A DNA stretch of 64,000 bases from Sediminibacterium soli. Lineage in GTDB: Bacteria; Bacteroidota; Bacteroidia; Chitinophagales; Chitinophagaceae. Positions 24,503 to 33,506 of the stretch are shown one piece after another. The notes under the pieces were generated by a model, which saw nothing but the letters and a program-made list of their open reading frames with translations, ran no database searches and was not told the DNA's origin. Where the stretch lies: contig NZ_JAACJR010000003.1 of assembly GCF_009939225.1 (NCBI RefSeq), positions 124,001 through 188,000 of the forward strand, in the 5' to 3' direction. A program made the position numbers and the translations under genes. The stretch's first letter is position 1, and the number at the start of each line of letters is the position of its first letter.

Positions 24503-25117
24503 ATGCAACCATCCAAAGACGATATCATCCGGGAAGACATCCTGCGCGAAGCGCAGAAGCTTTTCAGGCAATTCGGTTTGCGTAAAACAACCATGGAAGA
24601 TATTGCCAAAGCCATCGGCAAAGGCAAAAGCACGCTGTATTACTACTACAGCAGCAAGGAAGAAATATTTGACGCCGTGGTGATGAAGGAAATGGCCGAG
24701 GTATTCACCAACGTACAGCAGGCTGTTGAAAAAGCCATGAGCGCCGAAGACAAGCTGAAAGCGTTTACCCTGACGCGCATCAAGGCCGTTCAGAAAAAAG
24801 TTACCCTTTACAAGATCGTTAACCGCGAAATGCAGGAAGCGGTGCACTGCATCAAGCACCTGCATACCGAATACGATACGCGCGAGACCAGGCTGGTGGA
24901 GAATATTCTGCGGTTCGGCATCAGTAACGGGGAATTTGATAAACAGCTGGCGGCAGAGCTGGATATACTGCCTTCGGTGATGGTGAGCTCGCTGCGCGGG
25001 CTGGAAAGGGATATGTTCACAGAGAGCAAATACGCCAGACTGGAATCCAGGATGGAGTCGATCATGAGCATTATGATGCGCGGGCTGAAAAGCAGCAAGC
25101 GCAGAACATTCGCCTGA
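24503..25117 (+). CDS. TetR family regulator upstream of the inositol-lipid operon
   Basis: TetR-type regulator, 204 residues from the ATG at 24503; an in-frame ATG 11 codons upstream lies inside the palindrome. The helix-turn-helix is GLRKTTMEDIAKAIGKGKSTLYYYYSSKEEIFDAV (about residues 24-58). The ligand domain is helical and unrelated in sequence to the other TetR here. It is followed after 33 nt by ino1 on the same strand, so it may be the first gene of that operon or a local regulator of it (inference). A 35-bp palindrome covers its own promoter, which suggests autoregulation. Confidence 0.9.
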   Translation: MQPSKDDIIREDILREAQKLFRQFGLRKTTMEDIAKAIGKGKSTLYYYYSSKEEIFDAVVMKEMAEVFTNVQQAVEKAMSAEDKLKAFTLTRIKAVQKKVTLYKIVNREMQEAVHCIKHLHTEYDTRETRLVENILRFGISNGEFDKQLAAELDILPSVMVSSLRGLERDMFTESKYARLESRMESIMSIMMRGLKSSKRRTFA

Positions 25118-25150
25118 TACATTGCACAATAACTATAAAAACAACCAAAC

Positions 25151-26476
25151 ATGAAAGAACAAGTTCAATCTGCTGAGGGTAAACTGGGCATCTTGCTGCC
25201 CGGTCTGGGTGCGGTAGGTACCACGCTTATTGCGGGAGTGATTGCAGTTAACAAAGGAATTGCACAACCTATCGGTGCATTGACCCAGATGGGTAATATC
25301 AGGCTGGGAAAAAGAACAGAGAACCGGTATCCGCTGATAAAGGATTTTGTACCCCTGGCAGAATTGAGCGATGTGGTATTTGGCGGATGGGATGTATATG
25401 CCGACAATGTATACGAAGCGGCCAGCAAGGCAAAAGTGCTGGAGTCTTCGCTGCTCGATGCCATCAGGCCCGAACTCGAAGCCATTGTTCCCATGAAAGC
25501 GGTGTTTGACAAATCCTATATCAAAAACCTCGACGGAGACAATATAAAGAAAGCCGCAAGCAAACACGACCTGGCCCTGGCGGTAATGAACGATATCGAA
25601 ACTTTCAGCCAAAAGAACAACTGCAGCCGCGTGGTGATCGTATGGTGCGGTTCCACTGAAAAATACCTGGAAGAAACCGATGTGCACCAGTCTGTAGAGG
25701 CATTTGAAGCAGGCTTGCACGATAACGACCCCGCCATTTCACCCAGCATGATCTATGCTTATGCGGCCCTGAAACTCGGCGTACCATTTGCCAACGGCGC
25801 GCCCAACCTCACCTGCGATATACCCGCGTTGATACAGCTGTCAAAAGAAACAGATACGCCCATCAGCGGTAAGGATTTCAAAACCGGTCAGACATTGATG
25901 AAAACCATTCTTGCACCCGGCTTGCATGCAAGGGCATTGGGCGTGCGCGGCTGGTTCTCCACCAATATCCTCGGCAACCGCGACGGACTGGTGCTGGATG
26001 ATCCTGATAATTTCAAAACAAAAGAAGTTTCCAAACTGAGTGTGCTCGAAGACATCCTGCAGCCTGATATCAACCCGGGTCTGTACGGCGATCTGTACCA
26101 TAAAGTGCGCATCAACTATTACCCTCCGCACGGTGATAACAAGGAGAGCTGGGACAATATCGACATATTCGGCTGGCTGGGGTATTCCATGCAGATCAAG
26201 ATCAATTTCCTTTGCCGCGATTCCATCCTGGCCGCACCGATCGTGCTCGATCTTGCGCTGTTCATGGACCTTGCCAAACGCGCCAATATGAGCGGTATAC
26301 AGGAGTGGCTGTCGTTCTATTTCAAATCGCCGCAAACCGCGCCGGGTCTGCGTCCCGAGCATGATATCTTCAAACAGCTGATCAAACTGCAGAACACGCT
26401 CAGGCATATGATGGGTGAAGACCTGATCACGCACCTGGGATTGGATTATTACCAGGACCTGGTGGAGGCATTATGA
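25151..26476 (+). CDS. ino1: myo-inositol-1-phosphate synthase
   Basis: NAD-dependent isomerase converting glucose 6-phosphate to inositol 3-phosphate, 441 residues. The nucleotide-binding start GKLGILLPGLGAVGTTLIAGV, the NGAPNLTCDIPAL region, TGQTLMKTILAPGLHARAL with its active-site lysine, SWDNIDIFGWLG and the C-terminal catalytic helices all match the family. It is the first enzyme of the inositol-lipid operon. Its stop overlaps the pgpA-like start (ATGATAA). Free inositol phosphate made here is the head-group donor for the CDP-alcohol transferase downstream. Confidence 0.96.
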   Translation: MKEQVQSAEGKLGILLPGLGAVGTTLIAGVIAVNKGIAQPIGALTQMGNIRLGKRTENRYPLIKDFVPLAELSDVVFGGWDVYADNVYEAASKAKVLESSLLDAIRPELEAIVPMKAVFDKSYIKNLDGDNIKKAASKHDLALAVMNDIETFSQKNNCSRVVIVWCGSTEKYLEETDVHQSVEAFEAGLHDNDPAISPSMIYAYAALKLGVPFANGAPNLTCDIPALIQLSKETDTPISGKDFKTGQTLMKTILAPGLHARALGVRGWFSTNILGNRDGLVLDDPDNFKTKEVSKLSVLEDILQPDINPGLYGDLYHKVRINYYPPHGDNKESWDNIDIFGWLGYSMQIKINFLCRDSILAAPIVLDLALFMDLAKRANMSGIQEWLSFYFKSPQTAPGLRPEHDIFKQLIKLQNTLRHMMGEDLITHLGLDYYQDLVEAL

Positions 26477-26925
26477 TAAAACTGCACAAACTGTTCGCCA
26501 GTTGCCTGGGTATCGGCCTTATCAAAGGCGGCGGTACCCTGACGGCGGCAGTGGTATGTGCGCTCTGGTATTTTTTTCAGACAGACAGCGGCGCGGAGAA
26601 CATACTGGTCATTATTACGTTCGCGATTACGGCGATGGGAATATGGTCGGCTCACCGGGTGGAGAAAGACTGGGGAAAAGACAGCAGCCGTGTGGTGATA
26701 GATGAGGCGGCAGGCATGTGCATAAGCCTGCTGCTTATTCCCGTAACCACAGTGCATGTGCTGATGGCACTGGGGCTGTTCCGTTTTTTTGATATCCTGA
26801 AACCGCTGTTCATCAGGAAAACCGAAGTGCTGCCCGGCGGATGGGGTGTAATGATGGATGATGTGCTGGCCGGCGTGTACAGTAACCTTGTTTTGCAACT
26901 GCTGATATACACCTTGCATGTTTAA
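26473..26925 (+). CDS. PgpA-like membrane phosphatase, probable phosphatidylinositol-phosphate phosphatase
   Basis: 150-residue integral membrane protein of the phosphatidylglycerophosphatase A family. Family signatures are GLIKGGGTLTAA, SSRVVIDEAAGM, FRFFDILKP and WGVMMDDVLAGVYSNLVLQ. In general PgpA removes phosphate from phosphatidylglycerophosphate. Here it is translationally coupled to ino1 and next to a CDP-alcohol transferase. By comparison with the Bacteroides inositol-lipid cluster, it more likely dephosphorylates phosphatidylinositol phosphate (inference from context). Confidence 0.88.
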   Translation: MIKLHKLFASCLGIGLIKGGGTLTAAVVCALWYFFQTDSGAENILVIITFAITAMGIWSAHRVEKDWGKDSSRVVIDEAAGMCISLLLIPVTTVHVLMALGLFRFFDILKPLFIRKTEVLPGGWGVMMDDVLAGVYSNLVLQLLIYTLHV

Positions 26926-27310
26926 CTACCGCACATTCATCAGGGCACAGGCCTCATCATTCACCGCTTCGGCAACAGACTTTGCCGTAACGGTGGTGCT
27001 GAAAGAGTGGGCGCATTGCTGGTACCTGCTGGCAAGCATACTGGGCACGGTCAGCGGCGGTATCGTGAATTTCAGCATGAACCGCAGGTGGGTATTTGCG
27101 GCGCACAACAGGAAAATGTTCTTCCAGGCGGTGAAATACGTGCTGGTATGGGTGGGTAACCTGGTACTGGTGTCGCTGGGTGTTTTTTTGATGACGGATT
27201 ACGGTAAGATCGGTTACCTCGTATCCAAAATTACCGTATCGCTGTTCGTGGGCTTTTTTTATAACTATACACTGCAAAAAAGATTTGTGTTTAAACAGGC
27301 GGATGAATGA
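26918..27310 (+). CDS. GtrA family membrane protein
   Basis: 130-residue protein with four predicted membrane segments and GtrA-type motifs (FTASATDFAVTVVLKE, GTVSGGIVNFSMNRRWVF, GFFYNYTLQKRFVF). GtrA proteins are usually linked with moving polyprenyl- or lipid-linked sugars across the membrane. The gene overlaps pgpA by 8 nt and the next gene by ATGA, so it belongs to the inositol-lipid operon. A role in flipping or transferring an inositol-lipid intermediate is plausible but not shown. Confidence 0.85.
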   Translation: MFNYRTFIRAQASSFTASATDFAVTVVLKEWAHCWYLLASILGTVSGGIVNFSMNRRWVFAAHNRKMFFQAVKYVLVWVGNLVLVSLGVFLMTDYGKIGYLVSKITVSLFVGFFYNYTLQKRFVFKQADE

Positions 27311-29859
27311 AAAATAGACAGATGATAAGGAGGGGACTGGTTTCATTGCTATTGCTTCTGGGAATGATGCAATTGTCTGCACAGACCGTTGTACAGGGTG
27401 TTATCCGCGATATGGTCAGCAAACAGCCGCTGCAATATGTAAGCGTGGTATTCAAGGGCGGCCGCGGCACGGTTACCGACAGTCTGGGACAGTATACACT
27501 GCGTTCTTCGGGTAACGGCAGTTCCATACAGATCTCCTATGTTGGATATAAGGCAATACTGAAGACGATAGTGCCGGGCACCACCCAGCATATGGATTTT
27601 GAGCTGGAAACAGATCCCAGGGCCATCAACAACGTTACCGTAAGCACCAACAAACGCGCACCCTATCGCAACAAGGGCAATCCCGCAGTGGAACTCATCA
27701 GGCGTGTGATCGAGAACAAATCCCTTAACCGTGTGGAGCATTACGATTATGTGGAGTACGACCAGTACGAGAAAATACTGGTATCCATCAGCAACCCTTC
27801 GCAGAAACTGACCAGCTCAAAACTGCTTCGGAGATACCAGTTCGTATTCGATAACAAGGACAGCACCACGCTTGAAGGAAAAACCTTGCTGCCGGTATAC
27901 CTGGAAGAAACCACCTCCAAAAAATACTACCGCCGCAAACCCGAAAAAACAAAGACCGTGGTAACCGGTGAAAAAAGGGTGAACTACGGGGAGTATATCG
28001 ATAACAAAGGCATCAGCAGCTACCTCAACAGGCTGTATATGGATGTTGATATCTATGACAACGATATACCCCTGTTTACCTACCAGTTCCTGAGCCCTAT
28101 CTCCGATCTGGGCCCTACCTTTTACATGTACTATATCCGCGATACCATTACCGATGCAAGCGGACTGAAACTGATCAAACTGTACTTTACGCCCCGTAAT
28201 ACCAACGATCTTTTGTTCAGGGGTAATATGTACGTAACGCTCGACGGTAACTATGCCGTGCAGAAGATCAATATGTTCCTCAGCAAGAATGCCAACCTGA
28301 ACTGGGTGCGCGAGCTGCATATCGATCTTGATTTTGAAAGAGGCACCGACAGCCGCTATCACCTGATCAAAAGCAATGTGATGGCCGATGCCAGCGTAAC
28401 CAAGAATACCGGCACCGGGTTCTTTGGCGAGCGCACCGTTTCGTTCCGGAATTTTACCATCAACCAGCCGCAGCCAGACAGCATATATGCCGGCGCCGAC
28501 CTGGTAAAACAGGAGAAAGCAGAACAAAGAACGGATACATTCTGGACGGCCAACCGCCATGATACGCTGACGAATATCCAGGCCAAGGTGTACAGCAATA
28601 TCGACAGCCTCGAAAAAATGCCATCCTTCCGCAGAACGATGGCGATCGCCATGTTCCTGTTCTCGGGGTATACTTCGGTGGGTCCGTATTTTGAGGTTGG
28701 TCCCGCGGCGGCATTCTACAGTTTTAACCCTGTGGAGGGTTTCAAACTTCGTTTTGGCGGAAGAACAACACCCAAATTCAACAAGCGTCTTTATTTCGAA
28801 ACCTATGGCGCGTATGGCTTCAAGGATGAGAAATGGAAAGGTTTTCTGAGCACCACCTATTCGCTCAATAACAAGTCGATCTATACCTACCCGCTGAATT
28901 TTCTCCGGGCCAGTTTCCAGTACGATACCAAGATACCCGGGCAGGAACTGCAGTTTGTTTCGGAAGACAATTTCCTGCTTTCGTTTAAACGCGGCACCAA
29001 CGACAAATGGTTATACAACCGCAACATACGACTGGAGTATGTGCACGAATTCGGCAACCATAAATCGTACACCTTGGGTTTCAGGAACTGGCAGCAGGAT
29101 CCCGCGGGGTCTATCGTGTACGCCAAGCAGCAGAACGGAAGCATGGTTAACGTAGACAGGCTGACCACCACCGAACTTTCTGCAGAATTCCGCTGGGCGC
29201 CCAACGAACAGTTTTACCAGGGCAAGGTGTACCGCATACCCATCATCAACAAATACCCGATCGTTACGCTCCGCTTTATTGCGGGTATCAAAGGGCTGGT
29301 AAACGGAGAATACAATTACCAGAACCTGAACTTCCGCGTGGAGAAAAGGGCGTATATGTCGCAGCTCGGGTACAACGATATCGTGATCGAGGGCGGGTAT
29401 ATATTCGGCAAACTGCCCTATCCGCTGATGACGGTGCACCGCGCCAACCAGACCTATGCCTACCAGTTGAATTCCTATAACCTGATGAACTTCCAGGAAT
29501 TTGCGAGCGATCATTTTGTTGCGGTGAACCTGGACCATCATTTCAACGGTCTTTTCTTCAACCGCATTCCGCTGCTGAAGAAACTGAAACTGCGGGAAGT
29601 GGTATCCGCCAAAATACTGTACGGCGGTGTGCGCAACGAGAACAACCCTTACAAAGACCCCACATTGATCCAGTACCCCTCGGTGAGCGGTATACCCGCT
29701 ACCTATGCGCTGGATAAAACACCGTATATAGAGGGCAGTGTGGGTGTTGCCAATATTTTTAAGCTGTTCAGGGTAGACCTGGTGAAAAGGTTCAACTACC
29801 TCGATCACCCCGGAGTATCCTCGCTGGGCGTACGTGCCCGGTTCAAATTTGAATTTTAA
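27307..29859 (+). CDS. DUF5686 outer-membrane protein with N-terminal carboxypeptidase-regulatory-like domain
   Basis: 850-residue exported protein. A signal peptide (about 1-26, ending SAQ) is followed by a carboxypeptidase regulatory-like beta-sandwich (about 27-110, VVQGVIRDMVSKQPLQYVSVVFKGGRGTVTDSLGQYTL). The remainder is the DUF5686 region, with strand-rich segments in the second half and a final KFEF ending typical of outer-membrane barrels. It starts inside the gtrA stop (ATGA). Its function is unknown. The operon position suggests a role in the outer membrane where inositol sphingolipids would end up (inference). Confidence 0.82.
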   Translation: MKNRQMIRRGLVSLLLLLGMMQLSAQTVVQGVIRDMVSKQPLQYVSVVFKGGRGTVTDSLGQYTLRSSGNGSSIQISYVGYKAILKTIVPGTTQHMDFELETDPRAINNVTVSTNKRAPYRNKGNPAVELIRRVIENKSLNRVEHYDYVEYDQYEKILVSISNPSQKLTSSKLLRRYQFVFDNKDSTTLEGKTLLPVYLEETTSKKYYRRKPEKTKTVVTGEKRVNYGEYIDNKGISSYLNRLYMDVDIYDNDIPLFTYQFLSPISDLGPTFYMYYIRDTITDASGLKLIKLYFTPRNTNDLLFRGNMYVTLDGNYAVQKINMFLSKNANLNWVRELHIDLDFERGTDSRYHLIKSNVMADASVTKNTGTGFFGERTVSFRNFTINQPQPDSIYAGADLVKQEKAEQRTDTFWTANRHDTLTNIQAKVYSNIDSLEKMPSFRRTMAIAMFLFSGYTSVGPYFEVGPAAAFYSFNPVEGFKLRFGGRTTPKFNKRLYFETYGAYGFKDEKWKGFLSTTYSLNNKSIYTYPLNFLRASFQYDTKIPGQELQFVSEDNFLLSFKRGTNDKWLYNRNIRLEYVHEFGNHKSYTLGFRNWQQDPAGSIVYAKQQNGSMVNVDRLTTTELSAEFRWAPNEQFYQGKVYRIPIINKYPIVTLRFIAGIKGLVNGEYNYQNLNFRVEKRAYMSQLGYNDIVIEGGYIFGKLPYPLMTVHRANQTYAYQLNSYNLMNFQEFASDHFVAVNLDHHFNGLFFNRIPLLKKLKLREVVSAKILYGGVRNENNPYKDPTLIQYPSVSGIPATYALDKTPYIEGSVGVANIFKLFRVDLVKRFNYLDHPGVSSLGVRARFKFEF

Positions 29860-29860
29860 T

Positions 29861-29868
29861 TATTTTTG
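29861..29868 (+). promoter_or_regulatory. possible internal -7 box (TATTTTTG)
   Basis: An exact TAnnTTTG match placed directly after the DUF5686 stop and 19 nt before the CDP-alcohol transferase ATG. No convincing -33 element is seen. It could give the last two genes of the operon a second promoter. Confidence 0.4.
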
Positions 29869-29887
29869 CCGATTGAAACAAACGGAA

Positions 29888-31192
29888 ATGGCCGATATAT
29901 CTCTCAGAACAAAATTGCAACACGGTATCTACCGTATCATCGATCCGTTTGTAAAATTCCTGATCAAGTGCGGTCTGACACCCAATGCGGTTACCACCAT
30001 CGGGTTTATACTGAATATCTGTGTTACGGTGATCTTTATACTTGGCGCCGAAGCGGGTAACCGCAACGATCTTTCCTATGTGGGATGGGCAGGCGGACTG
30101 ATATTGTTTGCGGGTTTGTTCGATATGCTGGACGGGCAGGTGGCAAGACTGGGCAACATGAGCTCTTCCTTTGGCGCTTTGTACGATTCGGTGCTGGACA
30201 GGTACAGCGAGATGGTGATGTTTTTCGGTATATGTTATTACCTGGTGGGCCACCATTATTTCTTCAGCTCCATCTTTGCATTTATTGCGCTGATCGGATC
30301 CATGATGGTGAGTTATACACGTGCAAGGGCGGAGGGGCTTGGTATTGACTGCAAAGACGGTCTGATGCAGCGGCCCGAACGCATCATACTGATCGGCGTA
30401 TCTGCCATGGCATGCGGCATTACTGCGCATTATATAGGGGGCGATCACAAATGGTATATACCGGGTGTGAAGTTCCATGTACTGGAAACCATGTCTATTT
30501 TTACGATGCCTATTGTGCTGATGGCCCTGCTGACCAATATCACCGCGCTCAAAAGGCTGCTGGGCGCCAAGAAAACCCTCGACCAGCGCGATGCGGGCGG
30601 TAAAAAAATAATAGTGGCCGCTTCACTCATCGTGCTTGGCGGAATGGGGTTTACCTATAAGGAAAACGATGGCCGTAAGCTGCCCGTTGCAACGCAATCG
30701 GTCGTATCGGCCAAAGACCCGGGAGATAATTTCCCTGTTCCCGCCGGTAATGCCAACCAGCTGTTTTACCTGCAGCGAAACGCCAATTCCAATACGGTCG
30801 TTTACGAACTGAATTATGAAAAACCGGGCCGGCTCGATGAAGATGCACCGATACACCCGTTCTGGATCCGGTATGCCGATGGCGGCGAAAAAAAAGAACT
30901 CAATTATATCCAGCGTGTGTTTGCCTACGGCGTGAAAGTGTGGCCTAAAACAGACGACAGCTACGAGTTTGCATTTGTATCGTACAAAAAACAAAAATTC
31001 ACATTGGCGCGCTCTCCCAAAGACGGGAAATACCATGTATATGCCACCATCAACCAGAAACAGGCCCTGCTCACCAGGGTATTCATACAGGTGGACGGAG
31101 GAACGTTCTGGTCGCCCAATGTTGTCTATATGGAAAAAAAAGGGATCGATCCTGAAACCGGCAAAGAGGTGATGGAAAGATTCAAACCCTGA
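29888..31192 (+). CDS. CDP-alcohol phosphatidyltransferase fused to a DUF4833 domain (probable phosphatidylinositol-phosphate synthase)
   Basis: 434 residues from the ATG at 29888; an upstream in-frame ATG at 29834 overlaps the previous gene and is rejected. Residues 1-235 are a multi-pass CDP-alcohol phosphatidyltransferase. The full catalytic motif is visible: Asp79, Asp82-Gly83, Ala86-Arg87, Gly96, Asp100 and Asp104. After a further membrane segment (about 238-255), residues about 280-434 form a DUF4833-like domain (LFYLQRNANSNTVVYELNY, RRVFAYGVKVWP-like core, ending ERFKP). It would join inositol phosphate to CDP-diacylglycerol. The second domain would lie on the far side of the membrane; its role is unknown. 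Confidence 0.88.
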   Translation: MADISLRTKLQHGIYRIIDPFVKFLIKCGLTPNAVTTIGFILNICVTVIFILGAEAGNRNDLSYVGWAGGLILFAGLFDMLDGQVARLGNMSSSFGALYDSVLDRYSEMVMFFGICYYLVGHHYFFSSIFAFIALIGSMMVSYTRARAEGLGIDCKDGLMQRPERIILIGVSAMACGITAHYIGGDHKWYIPGVKFHVLETMSIFTMPIVLMALLTNITALKRLLGAKKTLDQRDAGGKKIIVAASLIVLGGMGFTYKENDGRKLPVATQSVVSAKDPGDNFPVPAGNANQLFYLQRNANSNTVVYELNYEKPGRLDEDAPIHPFWIRYADGGEKKELNYIQRVFAYGVKVWPKTDDSYEFAFVSYKKQKFTLARSPKDGKYHVYATINQKQALLTRVFIQVDGGTFWSPNVVYMEKKGIDPETGKEVMERFKP

Positions 31193-31193
31193 T

Positions 31194-32132
31194 ATGTCCG
31201 CAACCACCGAAACAAAATCGCTGTATACCGGGAAGAGTTTTCTTATTGCCTGTACGGTATCGGCTGTTTACCTGCTGCTTTCCTGGCTGCTGATCGGGTA
31301 TAAGCCGGATCAGTTATACCTGGTGGTATTCTTCAACAGTTTTTATTTTATATCCCGCACAACCAGGAAGTTCATCACCGGACTGTCCATCTTTATCGTG
31401 TACTGGGTGATCTTCGATTATATGAAGGCTTTTCCCAATTACCGGTATAACCAGGTGCATATAGCCGATCTGTACCAGGCCGAGAAAAACCTGTTTGGAA
31501 TTTCAGGTGAGGGTGCAACCCTTACGCCCAATGAATACTGGGCGCTGCACAGCCGCAGTTTCCTGGATGTGATCACGGGTATATTTTATCTGTGCTGGGT
31601 GCCCGTTCCGCTGGCATTTGCCGTATACCTGTTTTTTAAGAACAGGATGGGTTTTCTGCATTTTTCGCTTAGTTTCTTCCTGGTGAACCTGATCGGATTT
31701 GCGGTCTACTATATCTACCCCGCGGCGCCGCCCTGGTATGTGCAGCAGCACGGGTTTGCTTTTATCGCCAATACACCGGGCAATACGGGCGGACTCGAGA
31801 AATTCGATCTTTTTTTCGGCGCGGGTATTTTTCAGTCACTTTACAGTAAGAGCTCGAATGTGTTTGCCGCCATGCCTTCGCTGCATGCTTCTTATCCGCT
31901 GATCGTGCTGTATTACGGTATTGTGTATAAGGCAAAATGGTTTAACCTGTTTTTCGGCATGGTTATGCTGGGAATATGGTTTGCGGCGGTGTACAACAGC
32001 CATCATTATGTGCTGGACGTGCTTGCAGGCATCGGTTGTGCCATTATCAGCCTGCTGGTATTCAGGGTATCGGTACAGAGAGAAACCTGGGTAAAGCGAT
32101 TTGTGACCGGATTCGTCAAAAAAATTTCCTGA
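31194..32132 (+). CDS. PAP2/AUR1-like enzyme, probable inositol phosphorylceramide synthase
   Basis: 312-residue multi-pass membrane protein of the PAP2 superfamily. The AUR1-type triad is visible as His231 in MPSLHASYP and His271 and Asp275 in YNSHHYVLDVLAG. The N-terminal half has several extra membrane helices, as in AUR1-like enzymes and unlike small PAP2 phosphatases. The start lies one base after the stop of the preceding gene. In Bacteroides an AUR1-like enzyme in an equivalent cluster moves the inositol head group from a phosphatidylinositol lipid to ceramide. The same role is inferred here. Confidence 0.87.
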   Translation: MSATTETKSLYTGKSFLIACTVSAVYLLLSWLLIGYKPDQLYLVVFFNSFYFISRTTRKFITGLSIFIVYWVIFDYMKAFPNYRYNQVHIADLYQAEKNLFGISGEGATLTPNEYWALHSRSFLDVITGIFYLCWVPVPLAFAVYLFFKNRMGFLHFSLSFFLVNLIGFAVYYIYPAAPPWYVQQHGFAFIANTPGNTGGLEKFDLFFGAGIFQSLYSKSSNVFAAMPSLHASYPLIVLYYGIVYKAKWFNLFFGMVMLGIWFAAVYNSHHYVLDVLAGIGCAIISLLVFRVSVQRETWVKRFVTGFVKKIS

Positions 32133-32199
32133 GCCTCAGCGTTTTTCGCATGTTTTATTTTTCCGCCCCGTTCTGACTTTTCGTTTGTAATTAATTGCG

Positions 32200-32207
32200 G
32201 ATATTTG
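32200..32207 (+). promoter_or_regulatory. -7-like box (GATATTTG) 4 nt before the DUF1015 start
   Basis: GATATTTG differs from TAnnTTTG at the first base. Only TCCA separates it from the ATG, the same 4-nt spacing seen at pheS and the amidohydrolase gene. Confidence 0.35.
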
Positions 32208-32211
32208 TCCA

Positions 32212-33438
32212 ATGGCAATCGTAAAACCGTTCAAGGCGTTGAGACCGCAGGCCCAGCTGGCAAAACAGGTAGCAAGTCGCCCATATGATGTATTGAATAG
32301 CACCGAGGCAAAAACAGAGACGATAGGGAACCCCAATTCCTTTCTTCATATCACCAAAAGTGAAATAGACCTTCCCGATACAACCGATGTACACGATGCA
32401 TCGGTATACGAGCAGGCAAAAAAGAACCTCTCCGCTTTTATCCAGCGCGATGTGCTGTTCAGGGAAAACAAAGCCTGCTTTTATATTTACCAGCTGGTGA
32501 TGAATGGCCGCAGCCAGACCGGACTGGTGGGTGTAAGCAGTGTTGATGACTATGAGAACGATATCATTAAAAAACATGAATTTACCCGGCCTGAAAAAGA
32601 GCAGGATCGCATCAGCCATATCAGGGTATCGGGGGCGCAGACCGGGAATGTTTTCCTGGCCTACCGCAGCAATGCGGCACTCGATGAACTGATCGGCGAC
32701 TGGAAGAAAAAGAAATCCGCTGTGTACGATTTTACCGCCGACGATGGTATACAGCATACAGTCTGGATCGTTAACGACGATGCGGCCATCGAAGCCATTG
32801 CGCAGGTTTTTGAAAAGAATGTCCCCTTTACCTATATCGCCGACGGGCACCACCGGGCGGCATCGGCAGCCAAGGTAAGAAAGGTGGCGGCCGGCGAGGG
32901 CGCCGATTATTTTCTGACCACCCTGTTTCCCTCAGACCAGTTGTACATTATGGACTATAACCGGGTGGTGAAAGACCTGAACGGCCTGACGGAAAAAGCG
33001 TTTCTCAAGGAACTCTCCCGGCAGTTCACGGCAGAACCGGTAACCGAGGGCGCTGTTAAACCGGCAAAACTGCACGAGTTCGGGATGTACCTGAACAAAC
33101 AATGGTACAGGCTCGAAGCCAAAAAAACAAGCTATACCACCGATCCGATAGGCGTGCTGGATGTAACGATACTGCAGAATAACGTACTCGATAAACTGCT
33201 TGGCATCAAAGATCCGCGTACCGACAAACGCGTTGATTTTGTTGGCGGCATACGCGGATTGCAGGAACTGGAAAAACGGGTCAACAGCGGCGAAATGGCC
33301 GTGGCATTCAGCCTGTATCCCGTAACCATCGAACAGCTGTTCGATATAGCAGACAGCGGCAATGTAATGCCTCCCAAAAGCACCTGGTTTGAACCCAAAC
33401 TCCGGGATGGCTTGCTTACACACCTTATTTACGAATAA
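32212..33438 (+). CDS. DUF1015 family protein
   Basis: 408-residue cytoplasmic protein of the widespread DUF1015 (HTH-like kinase-associated) family, function unknown. It opens MAIVKPFKALRPQ with the SRPYDVL segment and carries the family hallmark IADGHHRAASAAKV (about residues 213-226), followed by DQLYIMDYNRVVKDL. DUF1015 genes are often found near serine biosynthesis genes in Bacteroidota. Here serC is 8 kb upstream, with the inositol-lipid block between. Confidence 0.9.
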   Translation: MAIVKPFKALRPQAQLAKQVASRPYDVLNSTEAKTETIGNPNSFLHITKSEIDLPDTTDVHDASVYEQAKKNLSAFIQRDVLFRENKACFYIYQLVMNGRSQTGLVGVSSVDDYENDIIKKHEFTRPEKEQDRISHIRVSGAQTGNVFLAYRSNAALDELIGDWKKKKSAVYDFTADDGIQHTVWIVNDDAAIEAIAQVFEKNVPFTYIADGHHRAASAAKVRKVAAGEGADYFLTTLFPSDQLYIMDYNRVVKDLNGLTEKAFLKELSRQFTAEPVTEGAVKPAKLHEFGMYLNKQWYRLEAKKTSYTTDPIGVLDVTILQNNVLDKLLGIKDPRTDKRVDFVGGIRGLQELEKRVNSGEMAVAFSLYPVTIEQLFDIADSGNVMPPKSTWFEPKLRDGLLTHLIYE

Positions 33439-33506
33439 CAGGCACGATTTTTTCAGTTACCCTGAGCCGGTTCCTGGTATCGGCATAAACCCGGAAACCC
33501 TTTCAC

